From Trichobilharzia szidati (Eukaryota; Platyhelminthes; Trematoda; Strigeidida; Schistosomatidae), in contig OX235279.1 in the NCBI GenBank assembly GCA_944472155.2, positions 121,574,110-121,638,109 on the forward strand: 64,000 bases of DNA, in the 5' to 3' direction. Positions 11,795 to 23,125 of the stretch are shown here, in pieces. Below the pieces are notes generated by a model. That model searched no databases and was not told the origin of the DNA. It saw only the letters and a program-made list of their open reading frames with translations. A program made the position numbers and the translations under genes. Numbering within the stretch: the first letter of the stretch is position 1; every line of letters begins with the position of its first letter.

Positions 11795-12520
11795 ATGGAG
11801 GACACACTGAAAGTAATTGCTGGCAGTCGTGCTTCTACGTTAGAACAAAAAAAGACAACAAACTATCTTTCCTCGATGATGAGCTATTCACAAGAAGAGC
11901 TGATTGGTCGCTGGGAAAATCAACATGGATCGAATAACTCATCAATTCTTACAGTTTTGACAGAAAAAAGAAATTCGGTCAGTTCTCTCAATACATGTCT
12001 ACAGAATCTGAAGTCAAGATGGTATTGATGAAGAACTTGGACAGTCGAAAGAAACTTTCTTGAACTATGGATAGCTAAAACGATTAATCAAAGTTAATAG
12101 GTTGTATGAAAGAAACTCAAGATGGAATTAATAACTGCACTGTGAGTGATTTCTTTATTAACCGGAAAACACTTTTTGCTGCCAATCTATGAACAGCTTA
12201 ATAAAACCGTCAACTGGTACATTTAAACAGTAAAAACAATGTCACCTTGACTGTCCGATTTCATGTACACTTATATGTTTGCCTGTCCTTGTAGAGCTTT
12301 CGAGAGCACCTCTTAGCATGCCTGAGCAAGTGGAAACCTAAATATTATTTCACCTACATTAAAACGTGTAGGTAATAATGAGCACACAGTCTGTGATGCG
12401 TCCTTTAACACTGTTTACAAGGTCCAAAAGATTTTCTAAAAAGGATACGAATGTACTTGCTTTCGCAGAGTGGAAGCCCCAACAATACACAATATAAGAC
12501 CAAAAATTTGTGTACTAAAG
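11795..12520 (+). mobile_element. Very degenerate Penelope-like element fragment
   Basis: Across shifting frames: FLDDELFTRRADWSLGKSTW (PLE FLDV..TRR.DG.L.RSIYRKPTW) at about 11870, EELGQ.KETFLNYG at about 12030 (PLE LLENGY), and DASFNTVYKVQ ... RPKICVLKE at 12400-12520 (C-terminal GIY-YIG tail). The middle is eroded. It is the oldest-looking PLE copy here. Confidence 0.6.
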
Positions 12521-12524
12521 GAAA

Positions 12525-14630
12525 TTATATGATCTCTTCCATTATCTTGAACTTAATTTTATCAAATGGTTCGTCGAATTTCCTTATTCTTCTTTATTCC
12601 ATATCGTTTCAGTGTTTGTCTTATTTCACTTATGACATTCTTACGTTTTACTGATATAACATTTTAACTGACCTGATTAACCCAATTAAGAAATATAATG
12701 TAATAATATTGTATGTAAAAATAATTTAATTGATATACATAATTGACCTCATATCCAGCTAAACAGGTCATACTAGTAGATCAGGGTCAATTAGATTATG
12801 GGAGCATAAAAATTTAGCTAGACCTAGAATAATTGACCCTGCATAATTAAATAACCAAAGAAAAAGCCCAGTCATTGCACTGTATTCACTTGCATGTAAT
12901 CACACGGTAAGGTAGGACAGGATGAAAGTATTAAAGGTAATCTAATTAGTTGAAGAGAGACAGACTAATTACTGAATCATCGCTGGTCGATTCCATGCCG
13001 CACATGTGCAATCGAAATGACGCAACGCCTATACCGGAGATATGGAAAGTGGCAACAAACAACCAGAGGAAAAGAGAGAGATATATGTATGTAAAACAAA
13101 TCACGAAGTCGTGTGACTATTGATATGGTTATGAGCAGTAAATTCTGTGTGAAACGTCATCCAGTTATTGATACTTCATCACTTTGTGACATTTGATATA
13201 GACTTATCTAATAGGGAATTCTGTTCACAGAAATCTTTCCACTCCAGCTTGCCTAAACATCTTTAAGTCATTTAAATGCTAAAAGGTAGTTTCCGTCTAT
13301 AAACTGATAGACAAACCTACCAAGTTTACAATCACTAATTCAAATAAACTCAGACAATTTATCAAAAGATAAGGTTTTAGTAGCCTGCATTCCTTCAGTG
13401 TGAATCAGACTCGCGTAGATGCTTACACTGGAAATAAGCAGAGTGTCTAAATTCTCTTCTCTTAAACCACTGGAAATAACTAGTTTATCATGATTTTCCA
13501 ACAGCTATAGTAATTATAACCGAAAAACTTACAAATACTTTGAAACTTAAATATGCAGACAAAATAGCCAAACACACCAGACCATATCGCTGCTCCAGTA
13601 TCGATTATTCGAAATGGGATTCAGCAAACGTTTGACATGAATTCAGCCAATTTTCGTTGGTTTTTTTTTAATGAAACTTATCTGTACTAAACAGAACAGG
13701 TCCTAATGTTCATTTATTATAACAGAGGAGAAAGTTTACGCTTATACCACTAAATAAAATCTGTTTATTCTTCATAATATAAAAGAGTTTCCAAATAACA
13801 GTTGCTGTGATTCTTATCTGATGACACTGATCTAACAGAAACATAAAATAGAATAAACCTACCCTGACAATAAATGGAGAATAAACGATCTTTCACATAG
13901 AGAAAATTCTGTCTTACTTCTCGCAATTGCCATAAATATTTCCAGCTTTTATAGATAACTTGATCCACAGACATAAAAATTAACTTTTTGTCTCATCCTA
14001 CTTATAAAAATTCCCGTACAGGATTTTCAGAATCGAAATTTATTTAGAAAACTCGTGAATCTGGAACTTTCATCAACATACGAGACTAGATATAAGTAAA
14101 AAATAATTTTTTTAAGAATAAGATACAACCCAGTTGTCAAATGTAACATAGATGGCACTAAATCACCAAAATGAATAGATCATGGGAAAAATTCGATACA
14201 CATTTTAAGAAAACATACTTGCTTATTTTATATCATTTTCACGGTGGTAAATGCTGAAGTAGGACTGATGACATCAGAAGACAAAAAATTATTACGTTGA
14301 ATTCGCTAAATTATAAAATAAATTTTTGAACAATAAAAATGATGAAAGGGGAAATCATCATTAAGTTAACACTGTCACGAAACACTAACTAGTGAACACA
14401 ACTATCAGACTTTCATCTTCCTATCAAAAAAGGCTCTGTGAACTGAATCTATACAGTTAGTTGTTTGTTCTCAACGTAAATTCAATGTTAACTTCATGGA
14501 AAAAGCATTCAACAAAAATATCTGGGCGATATGAAAAGTATTTTTTGATTAACAAGGGAGTGAATCAGAGAATTAGCATTAGTTGTTAAGAATTTTGAAA
14601 CTGTGATTTAATCATTAATTAACCGGCAAA
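12525..14630. other. Unassigned AT-rich stretch
   Basis: Only a small inverted repeat is visible: CAGGGTCAATTA at 12782 and its complement near 12829-12840. No coding signal; short frames look like chance. Confidence 0.4.
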
Positions 14631-14631
14631 A

Positions 14632-15240
14632 AGTACACTTCCTTCACTTATCTAGGAAGCATCACTTCAATTAGGAGTAGAACGAATTGCGATGTCGAGG
14701 CTAGAATCAGAAGGGCATGATACACCTTCATGAATATGAAATCGGTTTGAAAATCTGCTGCGCTCAGCTCGATGAACAAGATTCGGATTTTCAGCACAAA
14801 TGTGAAGTCAGTCAGTGCTTATATACGGGTCATAAACTTGGCGTGCGAGCCACGGAAAGTATTTCCAACAGGCTAGGGCAGACCTTTATCAACAGCTGCC
14901 TTCGCTGCATATTGGAGATCAAATGGCTAGAAAGAATTAGTAACAAGAAAATATGAAAACGAGACAACCAAGAACCTATTGCTCGGCAAATATGTACGGG
15001 AAAATAGAAATTGATCGGAAGCACGCCTGGGGACAATCGAATGACATCGCGCACCAGGCAGTCACTCGAGTGGAAGCCGAATAGGGAACAGCGAGTTGGG
15101 CATGGGTCTGAAGGTGATATAGGAGACATCGTGCGAGGAGGAGATCCGATACTATGAGCAGTCATGGGGCTGGCTGAAAAGGACTGCAGAGAATAAGTAC
15201 AAAGGGGAGATGTTCTGTTGAAGCAATATTATAATAATAC
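14632..15240 (+). mobile_element. RTE-clade LINE, 3' end fragment
   Basis: Begins with TSLTYLGS-like coding sequence (tcacttatctaggaagcat) and passes the counterparts of DVEARIRRA, SNRLGQTFINSCLRCILEIK and WLERISNKK, ending with an ATAATAAT tail at 15228-15240. It has several frameshifts and stops, and is more diverged than the copies at 3.4 and 31 kb. Confidence 0.8.
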
Positions 15241-16129
15241 TGGAAAATCATTATATAAATTTATGAAAACCTGTCGGTCATCAAAGGAGTTCAATTCTCA
15301 CTTCAGCGTTAGACACTGAGCTTAAGGAACATGTGTAAATGATGAGAAATTGTCCTCTGACAAACTCCAGAGTTCTGATAAGCATTTGGATAATACTCAC
15401 ATATGATTGAATTTATATTAAACATATAGAGAGTGGTAAAATACGTTTGTCAAAATATTTACAACAAATACCAACCCATATTATTACACTGCAATTCACT
15501 GAAATCAACTTACAATTTAATTATTGTATACAGTTGTTCTAATAATCTCAACAATTAAATCTACTAAAAAGGTTTACTTCCGGACTAGGATACAGAAGAC
15601 ATAATGAATTCCCACATGTCGCATGAGCCATTATGTTGATTTTTGTATTCCTCATCAACTACTGTACAGGTTTAATAAGGACAAAAATGTAATGAACAAA
15701 TAATTAAGTAATTAAAGTTAAACCTATATATATTTGTAAGTGGATTTTGCTCACTAGTAAATACGCTGTAACTCTTGAAGATGCTAATGATGAATGTAAG
15801 TATATTTTTATTTATATGTCACGACTAGTTTAAATAACGCATTACAACAACAGTTTTATTTAATAATTCGAAAAATAAAGACAACTATTCGCTTTATGGA
15901 TTTTGCTGGCAAAGCCTTTGATATCAGTAGACAGATCATCTTCAGTACTTCTACACTAAGAAGTTGAATTCTGATACAGTGATTGGATTATTCTTTGGCA
16001 GTAATGTTCAGCACTTTTTGGGTTGTGGTTCGAGAAGAAAGAGTTTTAATTTTTGTATCGCTTTACGAAAGAATTTACTTATGATATGCATTGATAAGTA
16101 ACAGAAGATTTTAATTGAATTTTAGATTT

Positions 16130-16260
16130 TCCCGTCGATGGGAACATCATCACTCACTGAGAAATGCAGGTACATCCAGATGACGAGCCCTAAATAGGAC
16201 GAAATGCGCATCCTGGATTCCACTGCTAGTCAACATCCACCAAATAAACAGAAGATTTTA
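16130..16260 (+). mobile_element. Smalpha-type hammerhead-bearing SINE (3' part)
   Basis: Contains a close match to the schistosome Smalpha hammerhead region, ending CTGGATTCCACTGC at 16213-16226. I cannot fix the 5' end of the element; upstream sequence from about 15880 may belong to it. Confidence 0.6.
16174..16218 (+). ncRNA. Smalpha hammerhead ribozyme copy with mutated core
   Basis: Stem I ATCCAG (16174-16179)/CTGGAT (16213-16218); stem II GCCC-TAAATA-GGAC (16187-16200) with one C-A mismatch; GAAA 16201-16204; stem III TGCGCA 16205-16210; cleavage TC 16211-16212. The CUGANGA box reads ATGACGA (16180-16186): the first C, which corresponds to catalytic-core C3, is A. This copy should therefore be inactive or strongly impaired, although the fold is preserved. 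Confidence 0.75.
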
Positions 16261-16516
16261 CCCAAAATATATTTTGGTAACACTAAGTACTAGTAATGTC
16301 ACACCTTCAGCAAATAAGATACATTCCTGTAGTCTGACTAATTTTATCTTTCCATATTCGAGAAGTTTATTTCAAGTCATTGATGTGAGCGACAATTTAT
16401 GCTGGAAACGTAATTCAGTTGCCAATACTACATCACTGTATGATATCTGAAATAAACGTATCCAATATGGGATTACATTAGACCATAGTGCCTAAATTAA
16501 GCAATCATATTACTTT

Positions 16517-16688
16517 TGTGGTGGTGTGATATAGACAAGGTGTTTCAGTGGAATATTATTCTGACTCTAGCAACAAACAGAATGTCAAAATAGATACAAC
16601 ATATTCTGTTGCTAATGTTAAATTGAACTATGGGAATGTGTGAGAACAATATTCCGTTGGAACAACCCGTCTATATCACACCACCACA
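16517..16688. mobile_element. 172-bp TIR element (MITE)
   Basis: Terminal inverted repeats of 20 bp match perfectly, TGTGGTGGTG at 16517 and its complement ending at 16688. Weaker inverted similarity extends inward about 25 bp (GGAATATT). CTTT flanks both sides, a possible 4-bp target duplication. No coding capacity; a non-autonomous DNA transposon is the simplest reading. Confidence 0.65.
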
Positions 16689-17042
16689 CTTTTATCTTTG
16701 AATTAACTGCTTGTACAAAAGAATAGGGGGCTTATACTGCAACCCTCTAGATGGGCGTCTAGTCCAGTCTATACCTTTACATTATTTCCTAGATATATAA
16801 TGTTTGAGATCCTATAAAGTCAGTTGTTTTCATAAACTTCCTAAGTTAAACAAACTTTCTTGCCGAGTATGAAGAATTGATTGGGATTAAAAGTTGACTT
16901 CTACATCACACATAAGATAAAGTAAATGAAATATTTTGTAGCAGAACCCTGAGAATGTAAAAGTTCGAATGGATGAGACAAGTGATTTGATTCAAAGTCA
17001 CCTATTTTGCAAGAATAGATTATTTATTAAGATAATTACATG

Positions 17043-17490
17043 CTATTGGACACTAATTAGTGTCATTTTTCTAGTCCTTTGTTTACTGCAGACTGAATTC
17101 TATTAAAGAAAAAAATCCCCATTTAGACATATAGAAAGCAGAAAGATTGAGCGAAGAAATATTTACTTTTCAATTAGATCCTCATCTCTGGCTTTACCCT
17201 AATATATAGCATTTTTATTACAATACACAACAGTTTACCAATCAAGTGGCGAAAAGTTTGTTAACAAAGTCAGAGATGAGGATCTAATTGAAAAGTAAAT
17301 ATTTCTTCGCTCGATCTTTCTGTTTTCTGAATTCTATTAGTCAAGTTTGCAATGTGTCCACGATGCTACGGGTGTCACCGTCATGGCGCACCCGGCGATT
17401 GTTGTTATTATATGGTTGGAGGCACTCGTCAGCAAGCACGAAACCTAGGTCCAAGGCTTCCTGCCGATTGCCTCCAACCATCTAATAATA
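17043..17490 (+). mobile_element. tRNA-like SINE (TTGGACACTAG family) split by a 221-bp insertion
   Basis: The 5' part (17046-17105: TTGGACACTAATTAGTGT ... GTCCTTTG ... CTGAATTCTATTA) and the 3' part (17327-17490: CTGAATTCTATTAGTCAAG ... CACGAAACCTAGGTCCAAGG ... CTTCCTGCCGATTGCCTCC) belong to the family of the copy at 26945-27190. The middle of the 3' part is rearranged. Confidence 0.6.
17106..17326. mobile_element. 221-bp inverted-repeat insertion with 13-bp target-site duplication
   Basis: Flanked by identical CTGAATTCTATTA at 17093-17105 and 17327-17339, a sequence that occurs once in the intact SINE. Internal arms of about 62 bp (around 17132-17195 and 17264-17326) are inverted copies with about three mismatches, sharing GAGCGAAGAAATATTTAC and TAGATCCTCATCTCTG. 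No ORF. Confidence 0.75.
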
Positions 17491-17840
17491 ACTACATGCA
17501 GTAGAGAGGAAGTTTTGGAACACTAAGTGGCCATTAACTACGTCAAGCTGGGGAGAGAAATGCTACAACTTGAAGAAAAGCAGCGGAAAGTTTTCATTCG
17601 CACATAAAATAAATTATCGATATAAAAGCTTGAAGTTAACAGAACATTTAGATAGAGCCATTCTGTAGTAACCGTTTTTTCCCTGAGAAAGCCTAAACAT
17701 CTCTCGGTGAATGTTTATTGTGATAAGTTTTATATTTTGTACGGACAAATTAGTATTTGATCTTTCATTTTCATTCAGGAAGGTCTTTATTTCAGAAATA
17801 AGTATGCAATAGATGTGTGAGTACATTAGTAAAACAAATA

Positions 17841-17849
17841 ATGCATAAA
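17841..17849 (+). CDS. Putative first coding exon (MHK) of secreted cysteine-rich peptide
   Basis: ATG-CAT-AAA followed directly by a gtaaga donor at 17850. Joining it to the acceptor at 18044 (194-195-nt intron, GT-AG, pyrimidine-rich end) keeps phase 0 and yields a typical signal peptide: a Lys in the n-region, then VCIILTVFIVT. The exon is only three codons, so another upstream start exon is possible. Confidence is well below that of the main exon. Confidence 0.4.
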
Positions 17850-18044
17850 GTAAGAATGAAATTCCTAGAATTGCAAACAAGAGTTTTAAATGCCCAGTGG
17901 TGAAATTTATCGTCAGTAACTGGGACAAAAGATGGTATACCTTCTCTAGCCAACGTTTTTGTGGTGCTTCATATCACTACTCCGCTGTTATTCTACGCAT
18001 CAAGATCTACTTTTATGAAATAACTGTTTTTCATGTTTTCATAG

Positions 18045-18251
18045 GTTTGTATCATTCTAACTGTATTCATTGTCACAATGAATCCAATAACTAGTGAACT
18101 GATGCCGCCAAAAATTACTTGTATGAATGATTGTTGGTCAGTAGGAGATAAATGCAAACAGAAGTGTGTTCGCAGGGTAGATGAGTTTAAATGCAAATCC
18201 CAGTGTCAAAATGTCATACATAACTGTCAGCGTAGTTGCCCGAAATTTTAA
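18045..18251 (+). CDS. Secreted cysteine-rich small peptide, main exon, 8 Cys in C-X3-C pairs
   Basis: The reading frame runs from just after tttcatag (18044) to TAA at 18249-18251. It begins with a hydrophobic stretch VCIILTVFIVT (signal-peptide core), then MNPITSEL, then a basic, Cys-rich domain of about 45 residues ending CPKF. Cysteines follow C-X3-C-X6-C-X3-C-X8-C-X3-C-X6-C-X3-C, that is, two copies of C-X3-C-X6-C-X3-C joined by eight residues. The regular pattern suggests two short helical hairpins, each held by two disulfides. AATAAA lies 145 nt after the stop. In-frame ATGs at 18078 and 18102 are alternative starts, but using them loses the signal core. I do not recognise the family. 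It could be a trematode-specific secreted effector or a micro-exon-type gene; no function is assigned. Confidence 0.6.
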   Translation, partial: VCIILTVFIVTMNPITSELMPPKITCMNDCWSVGDKCKQKCVRRVDEFKCKSQCQNVIHNCQRSCPKF

Positions 18252-18395
18252 GAATCTCAGTACGAATTGCACTTTTCAAGAGTGTGAAAAATTTGATGAA
18301 GAGATTTTGCTGTAAACGTTCTGAAAACTAACGTGTATTCAATGTGAATTTTAAAAAATTTGTTGTAACAATCTCAATCGTTTTTAAAGTTGCTT

Positions 18396-18401
18396 AATAA
18401 A
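18396..18401 (+). promoter_or_regulatory. AATAAA polyadenylation signal for the cysteine-rich peptide gene
   Basis: Canonical hexamer about 145 nt downstream of the TAA at 18249, a normal 3' UTR length for a small secreted-protein gene. In AT-rich DNA such hexamers are common, so this is support rather than proof. Confidence 0.45.
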
Positions 18402-19454
18402 TGTACAAACTTCGAAATTTCCGCTTGTAAACAAATTGTTCTCTTTTTCAATTCCTATTTGCTTTATGCTAATGTTTGAAACTGCATCATCTGAATTGAA
18501 CATCAGCTGAGACTTATGTGACTGTATATATTCGAAGGCATAATTAGCTGTGGTTTGCCTCATTTTCGTACGGTGCATTCAGAAAACATTTGAAAGCTAT
18601 TAAAGTAGAGGGAATCTGCAAAAAATGAAGTTTTGTGCATTCAACCTACAGACTAGACTATGCGGAAACAGCCCAAACTATACAAATTTATCATCGCATG
18701 ACAACCAATGTATTCGTTTATTTCTAATTAAGTAGAATCAAATGTATCTATGAAGTTCGAAAAGAGGTTACTAAACTAAGTCACAAAGCACTACTTTGTT
18801 GTAGGCTTAGTTTTAGACTTTCAACTTCATAAATCGACTATTGAGGAACCATGAGCCTAGCTATTTTAATTTCTGACCGTGTTTAGCAATAGACCTCTTC
18901 ATTCTTCAAGAAATCCCTTAGCACCTTGAAATTTGAACCTACTTCATCAAGCGTCTCAATCACCATCTTTAGCACTAATCTAGTCATCCGAAAAAGTGAG
19001 CAACGAGTAAAAAATTCAAATTATGGTTTTATACCGGTGAAATCATCAAAATCATCATCATCCGTTTCATGAACTAACTATTACCAACACAGTAAGCAGT
19101 ATGATGTGAGGGTCAAATGGAACACTTTTAACTGGTTTGATTAGATTGTAAATGAACAGACTATAAATGAAATGATCGAGCTTTATTAACTGCGCATATT
19201 TCTTTCAAAATCAAGTAGTTAAAAGTTGACAAATAGCGTCTAAAAGATAGAGGAATTTGCAGCGATTGCATGAATTTATTGAGTTAAAATATACCGAAAT
19301 TAGGTGGAAAATAAAACGAATTTCAAACACTAATTACGTTAGTTTTGTGAGTTTTTATCGGTTTATTACATTCTACAGAAACCCTTGGAAAAAATTAGGT
19401 TTGTGATTTTAACTGATTAAAAATGCCTACTGAACTTTTTCAAAAGATGGTTAA
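18402..19454. other. No recognisable feature
   Basis: Follows the peptide gene's poly(A) signal. No further exon with a cysteine pattern or splice-flanked open frame was found here. Confidence 0.4.
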
Positions 19455-19493
19455 TGAACAAAGAATATTCTTTCCGATGACTTCATCATCAGG

Positions 19494-19534
<41 letters not shown>

Positions 19535-19945
19535 TATATAATAGTGAGCGGATTAGTGTTATGAACAACATTAATGTCGTTTAAATAACATCGAATCAAT
19601 AATATCAGTGGATTGCAGTTCAGTAGCATCAACATAACAATAAACTGAATGACAGAAAAATTAGGAATGATAATAATACAAATTCATGAACTTATAGTCT
19701 CTACTGAAGACGAGGGCAGTAGTAGTGGATGTACTTGCTTCTTGTGCACACAGAGCACAGGTTGTTCAAGGCAAATTGCGATAGTCTCTGCTGTTTGGAG
19801 CACGAGGTACCTGGATGTTTTTCGCAGTTTGCTTTATACCGGATAGATGATGGAGAAGGACTCATCAATATTAGTGTTGTTGTTTTCTAATATAGAATTG
19901 CTGATGGCTTTTACTACACCTTTATTTAGCCACACTGTGATTTTG
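19455..19945 (-). mobile_element. Penelope-like element, 3' fragment
   Basis: Minus-strand counterpart of the GIY-YIG tail (19650-19945, same sequence family as 8110-8400 and 47380-47700), followed by a 3' UTR interrupted by an (AT)n tract at 19497-19545. A hammerhead-like motif follows: CTGATGA at 19486-19492, GAAA at 19471-19474. Confidence 0.7.
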
Positions 19946-20718
19946 GCAGCAAATGACAGGTTGCTTAATCTGCTCTTCACTTTATGCCACAATAAAAGAC
20001 GATTTCATCATATCTCAAAAGGTATTTTTGGCCTTTCAATGAGGCAACATAACCGTGCAGCATTTATATTTTAACAATCAAATACTGTCTGGAATAAAGT
20101 AATTTATTGAAGATTTTGCTGTCAAGAGAAGTGTATTTAACCCATTTTATACACCACCTCTATGAAAACAGAAGATTACTCGTCATCATGGAGAAAAATA
20201 TGCTTTCTTGATACTGTGAGCATCAATAAGCTCATTATTATCGGCTGCACACACTTCCACGGTGAAATAAAACTTTTTAAACACAACTGAAAGATGATAG
20301 TAACCGAAAGTATTGCATACTTTTTTACCATAATAATAAACTTTGATAAGTTAGTTTTACTCTCAGAGTGACTGTATGCTACATTATGAAACACATAAAT
20401 TTACCATCCTTCGCAATTATCTACTTCCTATTCGTATGATGTTTTAAAATGTGATATCTTGAATGACATGCTCTACTGAAAAAAAGTACTATTCTGATTA
20501 GCCGATAAACGTATCTGTTGTGGACTTTACCTAACGAGGTAATCCAAAATAATTATAAATAACATTGGGAAAAGTTACACTTGAGTTATTTCCCAATTTT
20601 TAATTTTAAATACACATTTGAACCAGTTAGTTCATCATTAGGATAAAAGTAATTATGTCTCTAGGAGGAAAACATATTTTACAGCTGCAATCAGTAGTCA
20701 GAACTATGGTTCACTCTT

Positions 20719-20909
20719 ATTATTTATTTGTTTTTTATAGCTTGACTACACACAGTACTTTTGATACAAGTATGGAATTTTCAGCGTGTGATATCGGTAG
20801 CCCAAATTCAGCAGGCCGAACATTAATATCAGGTCTGCGTCGGCCGGGAATCTAACCCCGGACCATGTGCATGGTCGGCAAGCGTCCTAACCACTGTGCC
20901 ACCGACGCA
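20719..20909 (-). mobile_element. tRNA-headed SINE, tail type B
   Basis: A 74-nt tRNA-like head at 20836-20909 with a perfect 8-bp acceptor stem TGCGTCGG/CCGACGCA, a perfect A box TGGCACAGTGG, and a near-consensus B box GGTTAGATTCC. The body includes ATATCGGTAGCCCAAATT, and the tail is AT-rich with AATAATA. A second copy is at 48550-48740. Confidence 0.75.
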
Positions 20910-21639
20910 CAAGTATTTTAATAGTAAGGGTGTGACAAATTATTATTTGAATTGCAGTGAAAGTCCCACAACAGATCCAAACACATACAAACACGACTGG
21001 CAATTATTAATTAGTGCTGAAATCCCGTCAGTACATAATGCAGCCAACACAGATGAACCAAAAGATGACTATTTGACTGAAAATCACTCCTGCTTGTTAT
21101 TATTAGTCACACAATTCAGAAAGAAGGTAGCTCATCGACAGCAACAATGGCGATTAGAACTAACGTTTATTTGAGAAGTGTTGGCAAATGTTGGACAAAG
21201 TTAAGATTTATTTCAGTGTCTAGTGATTCGAAAATTGCACCCAACACCAAAAGCAATAAATGATCATACTTCTACATGAAGCATTTTTCTTAGGCGAATG
21301 AAAGTCGAAAGTATTCAAGCTGAATCCTAAAGCTGAAGTGTTTCATTTAAAACGCAACACTTCACTTGCACATCTCTCTTTAAAGTTATTTTTTAATGAA
21401 AAGTGATAAAATATTTTCGCAGGTTATTTGTGCTGATTCTAATGAAAATAGTGCTATCAAATTAAGGTAATTATAGCATTTAGTGAGTCTAATGAATGCT
21501 ACAGGTGGAAAAAGTTGGGAATAATGATGATACGTAATTGAGACACTTATATATTATCTTTATGTTTCGAACTAGTCTTAAATAGGTAACATAAAAAAAT
21601 CTATCTTTTGTTCAATGAGCCAGTTAGCTTCTATTTGAT

Positions 21640-21745
21640 CAATTTGAATAATCGACATTGCAAACCTGACTGATAGAAGTCAGTCCGCACCAAAGAAAGG
21701 ACTAGACACAACACTAGTTACTAGTGTCCAATCAAAGTGTCAGCT
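21640..21745 (-). mobile_element. tRNA-like SINE (TTGGACACTAG family), 5' part
   Basis: Minus strand carries TTGGACACTAGTAACTAGTG, then GTCCTTTCTTTGGTGCGGAC and TCTATCAGTCAGG, matching the first ~90 bp of the copy at 26945. Confidence 0.6.
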
Positions 21746-22197
21746 ATACAGTCAGTATTTCATATATTGAGCAATTTACTATTCCTATCAGCCGTTAGTC
21801 TTAAAATCATAATTAGCCCGAGCAAAATTAAATAGCACAAAAAATATTGCCAGTCAAGAAAATGAGAAAAAGTCTTAAAATGCCTCTGCAAACAAATATT
21901 CAGATGTCTTTAATTCAGAGACAGTTTAATCACTGAAAACAAAGATTAGGCGACGTACAGTATTTCATATATTACAAATTGACTGGTGAAACAGCATATC
22001 AGATACGTGCAACTGGACTAGTTATCTACATAGCAGATTATCGTGGCTTCGAAATGACTTATGGTAGGAGGATTAAAACTGGCTTTTGTTAACATCACAA
22101 CAGATCTTTACGTACAATGACTTTGTTCTACGCTGAGTAAATCTTTTAGAATTCAATGACTGTAACATAGTTGACAAGGCATAATATTCAGAACTAA

Positions 22198-23125
22198 TAT
22201 AAATATTTGGTTGATGAAACAGTTACCCAGGAAAGCATTTATTCGTATCACCTAATGAATCAAATAGATGGTTTCAGTCATTGAACTGGTAAAATTTGTG
22301 TACCAACTGGAAAAAGTACTATTTGTTTTCTCCTGTATTTATTACGATTCATCTTTATAAATGCGGAGCTCTACTTATCGATCCTTTTATCCATTCACTT
22401 TAGTTTGTTCTGATGACAGTTCGATTACCAAATCGAGTTGTGTATCATGCCATACATATCTGTCCTTTAACTTATAAGTATATTATTTAGCTTAACACGG
22501 CTAAGAACACTGATTTTAAATATCAACATTTTTCTGCCTACCTAGTTGCTTGTATCTGATCATGCCCCGGCACGTGTCAATTCGCACTGACGCACAGCTA
22601 TGCAAGCTTCTACAATGGTCTGTCGGCAGAAAATCATACAACCATTCACGTCTGAAAAAAATGATAGCACACCGAAGTACAGATTTAGTTCAGCGAGGTT
22701 GACTGAGTGACAAGTAATCCGGGTCAAGTTAAACTTCTTACCTACTGATATGTAACATGTGAATACAGCACAAATCACCAGCGTGCCACTCACTTAGATG
22801 ACTTTGCAATGATCGTTCCGTGTACACTGTTTAATATAATGCATTCTGAGTAGTCACATTTAAGGTAACTTCAACAGATATACATGCCAATATTTTGATG
22901 CATTAAAGTCTAATTCGTCAGTTATGCTTAATTTCACCGTCGTAAAAGTCAGTGCCAATGCCATATGCTTATTATAACTAAAATAACACATCTATCTGGC
23001 AAATTAAGCTTAGATAATATAATTACCGATAGTCACTGACTTCCAAGGTGTTTTGATATTGTCCTGTGAACACTCCACACAAATTATTGCCGATTGTATT
23101 TGTCTTTGGTATCCTTACATATAAT
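22198..23125. repeat. ~930-bp direct repeat, copy 1
   Basis: Nearly identical to 34375-35305, from AAATATTTGGTTGATG to TTTGGTATCC. It lacks an 18-bp stretch (ATTGATCACAGAAATAAT) present in copy 2. A 77-codon minus frame is shared but changes freely between copies. No TG..CA ends or recognisable coding sequence, so it is an unclassified interspersed repeat or a segmental duplication. Confidence 0.85.

Noticed and set aside
14255..14285. CTGATGA followed by AAG near 14264, possible hammerhead.
   Set aside because: No GAAA box, no stem III and no cleavage site in reach.
17614..17928. 104-codon minus frame with a hydrophobic segment opposite the peptide gene's first exon.
   Set aside because: No family resemblance, low-complexity AT-driven composition, and it overlaps the better supported plus-strand gene.
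19497..19545. (AT)n tract and similar AT runs at 7676, 26131, 30603, 36063 and 57058.
   Set aside because: Ordinary microsatellites of AT-rich DNA; no array with unique spacers, so not CRISPR-like or otherwise notable.
20836..20909. 74-nt cloverleaf-capable sequence with perfect acceptor stem, possible true tRNA gene.
   Set aside because: The B box is off consensus, the anticodon arm is abnormal, and the same head with SINE bodies occurs four times; it is a SINE head.
22560..22793. 77-codon minus frame conserved in both 930-bp repeats, possible gene.
   Set aside because: Six replacements between nearly identical copies and no start context or splice support; no sign of protein-level constraint.
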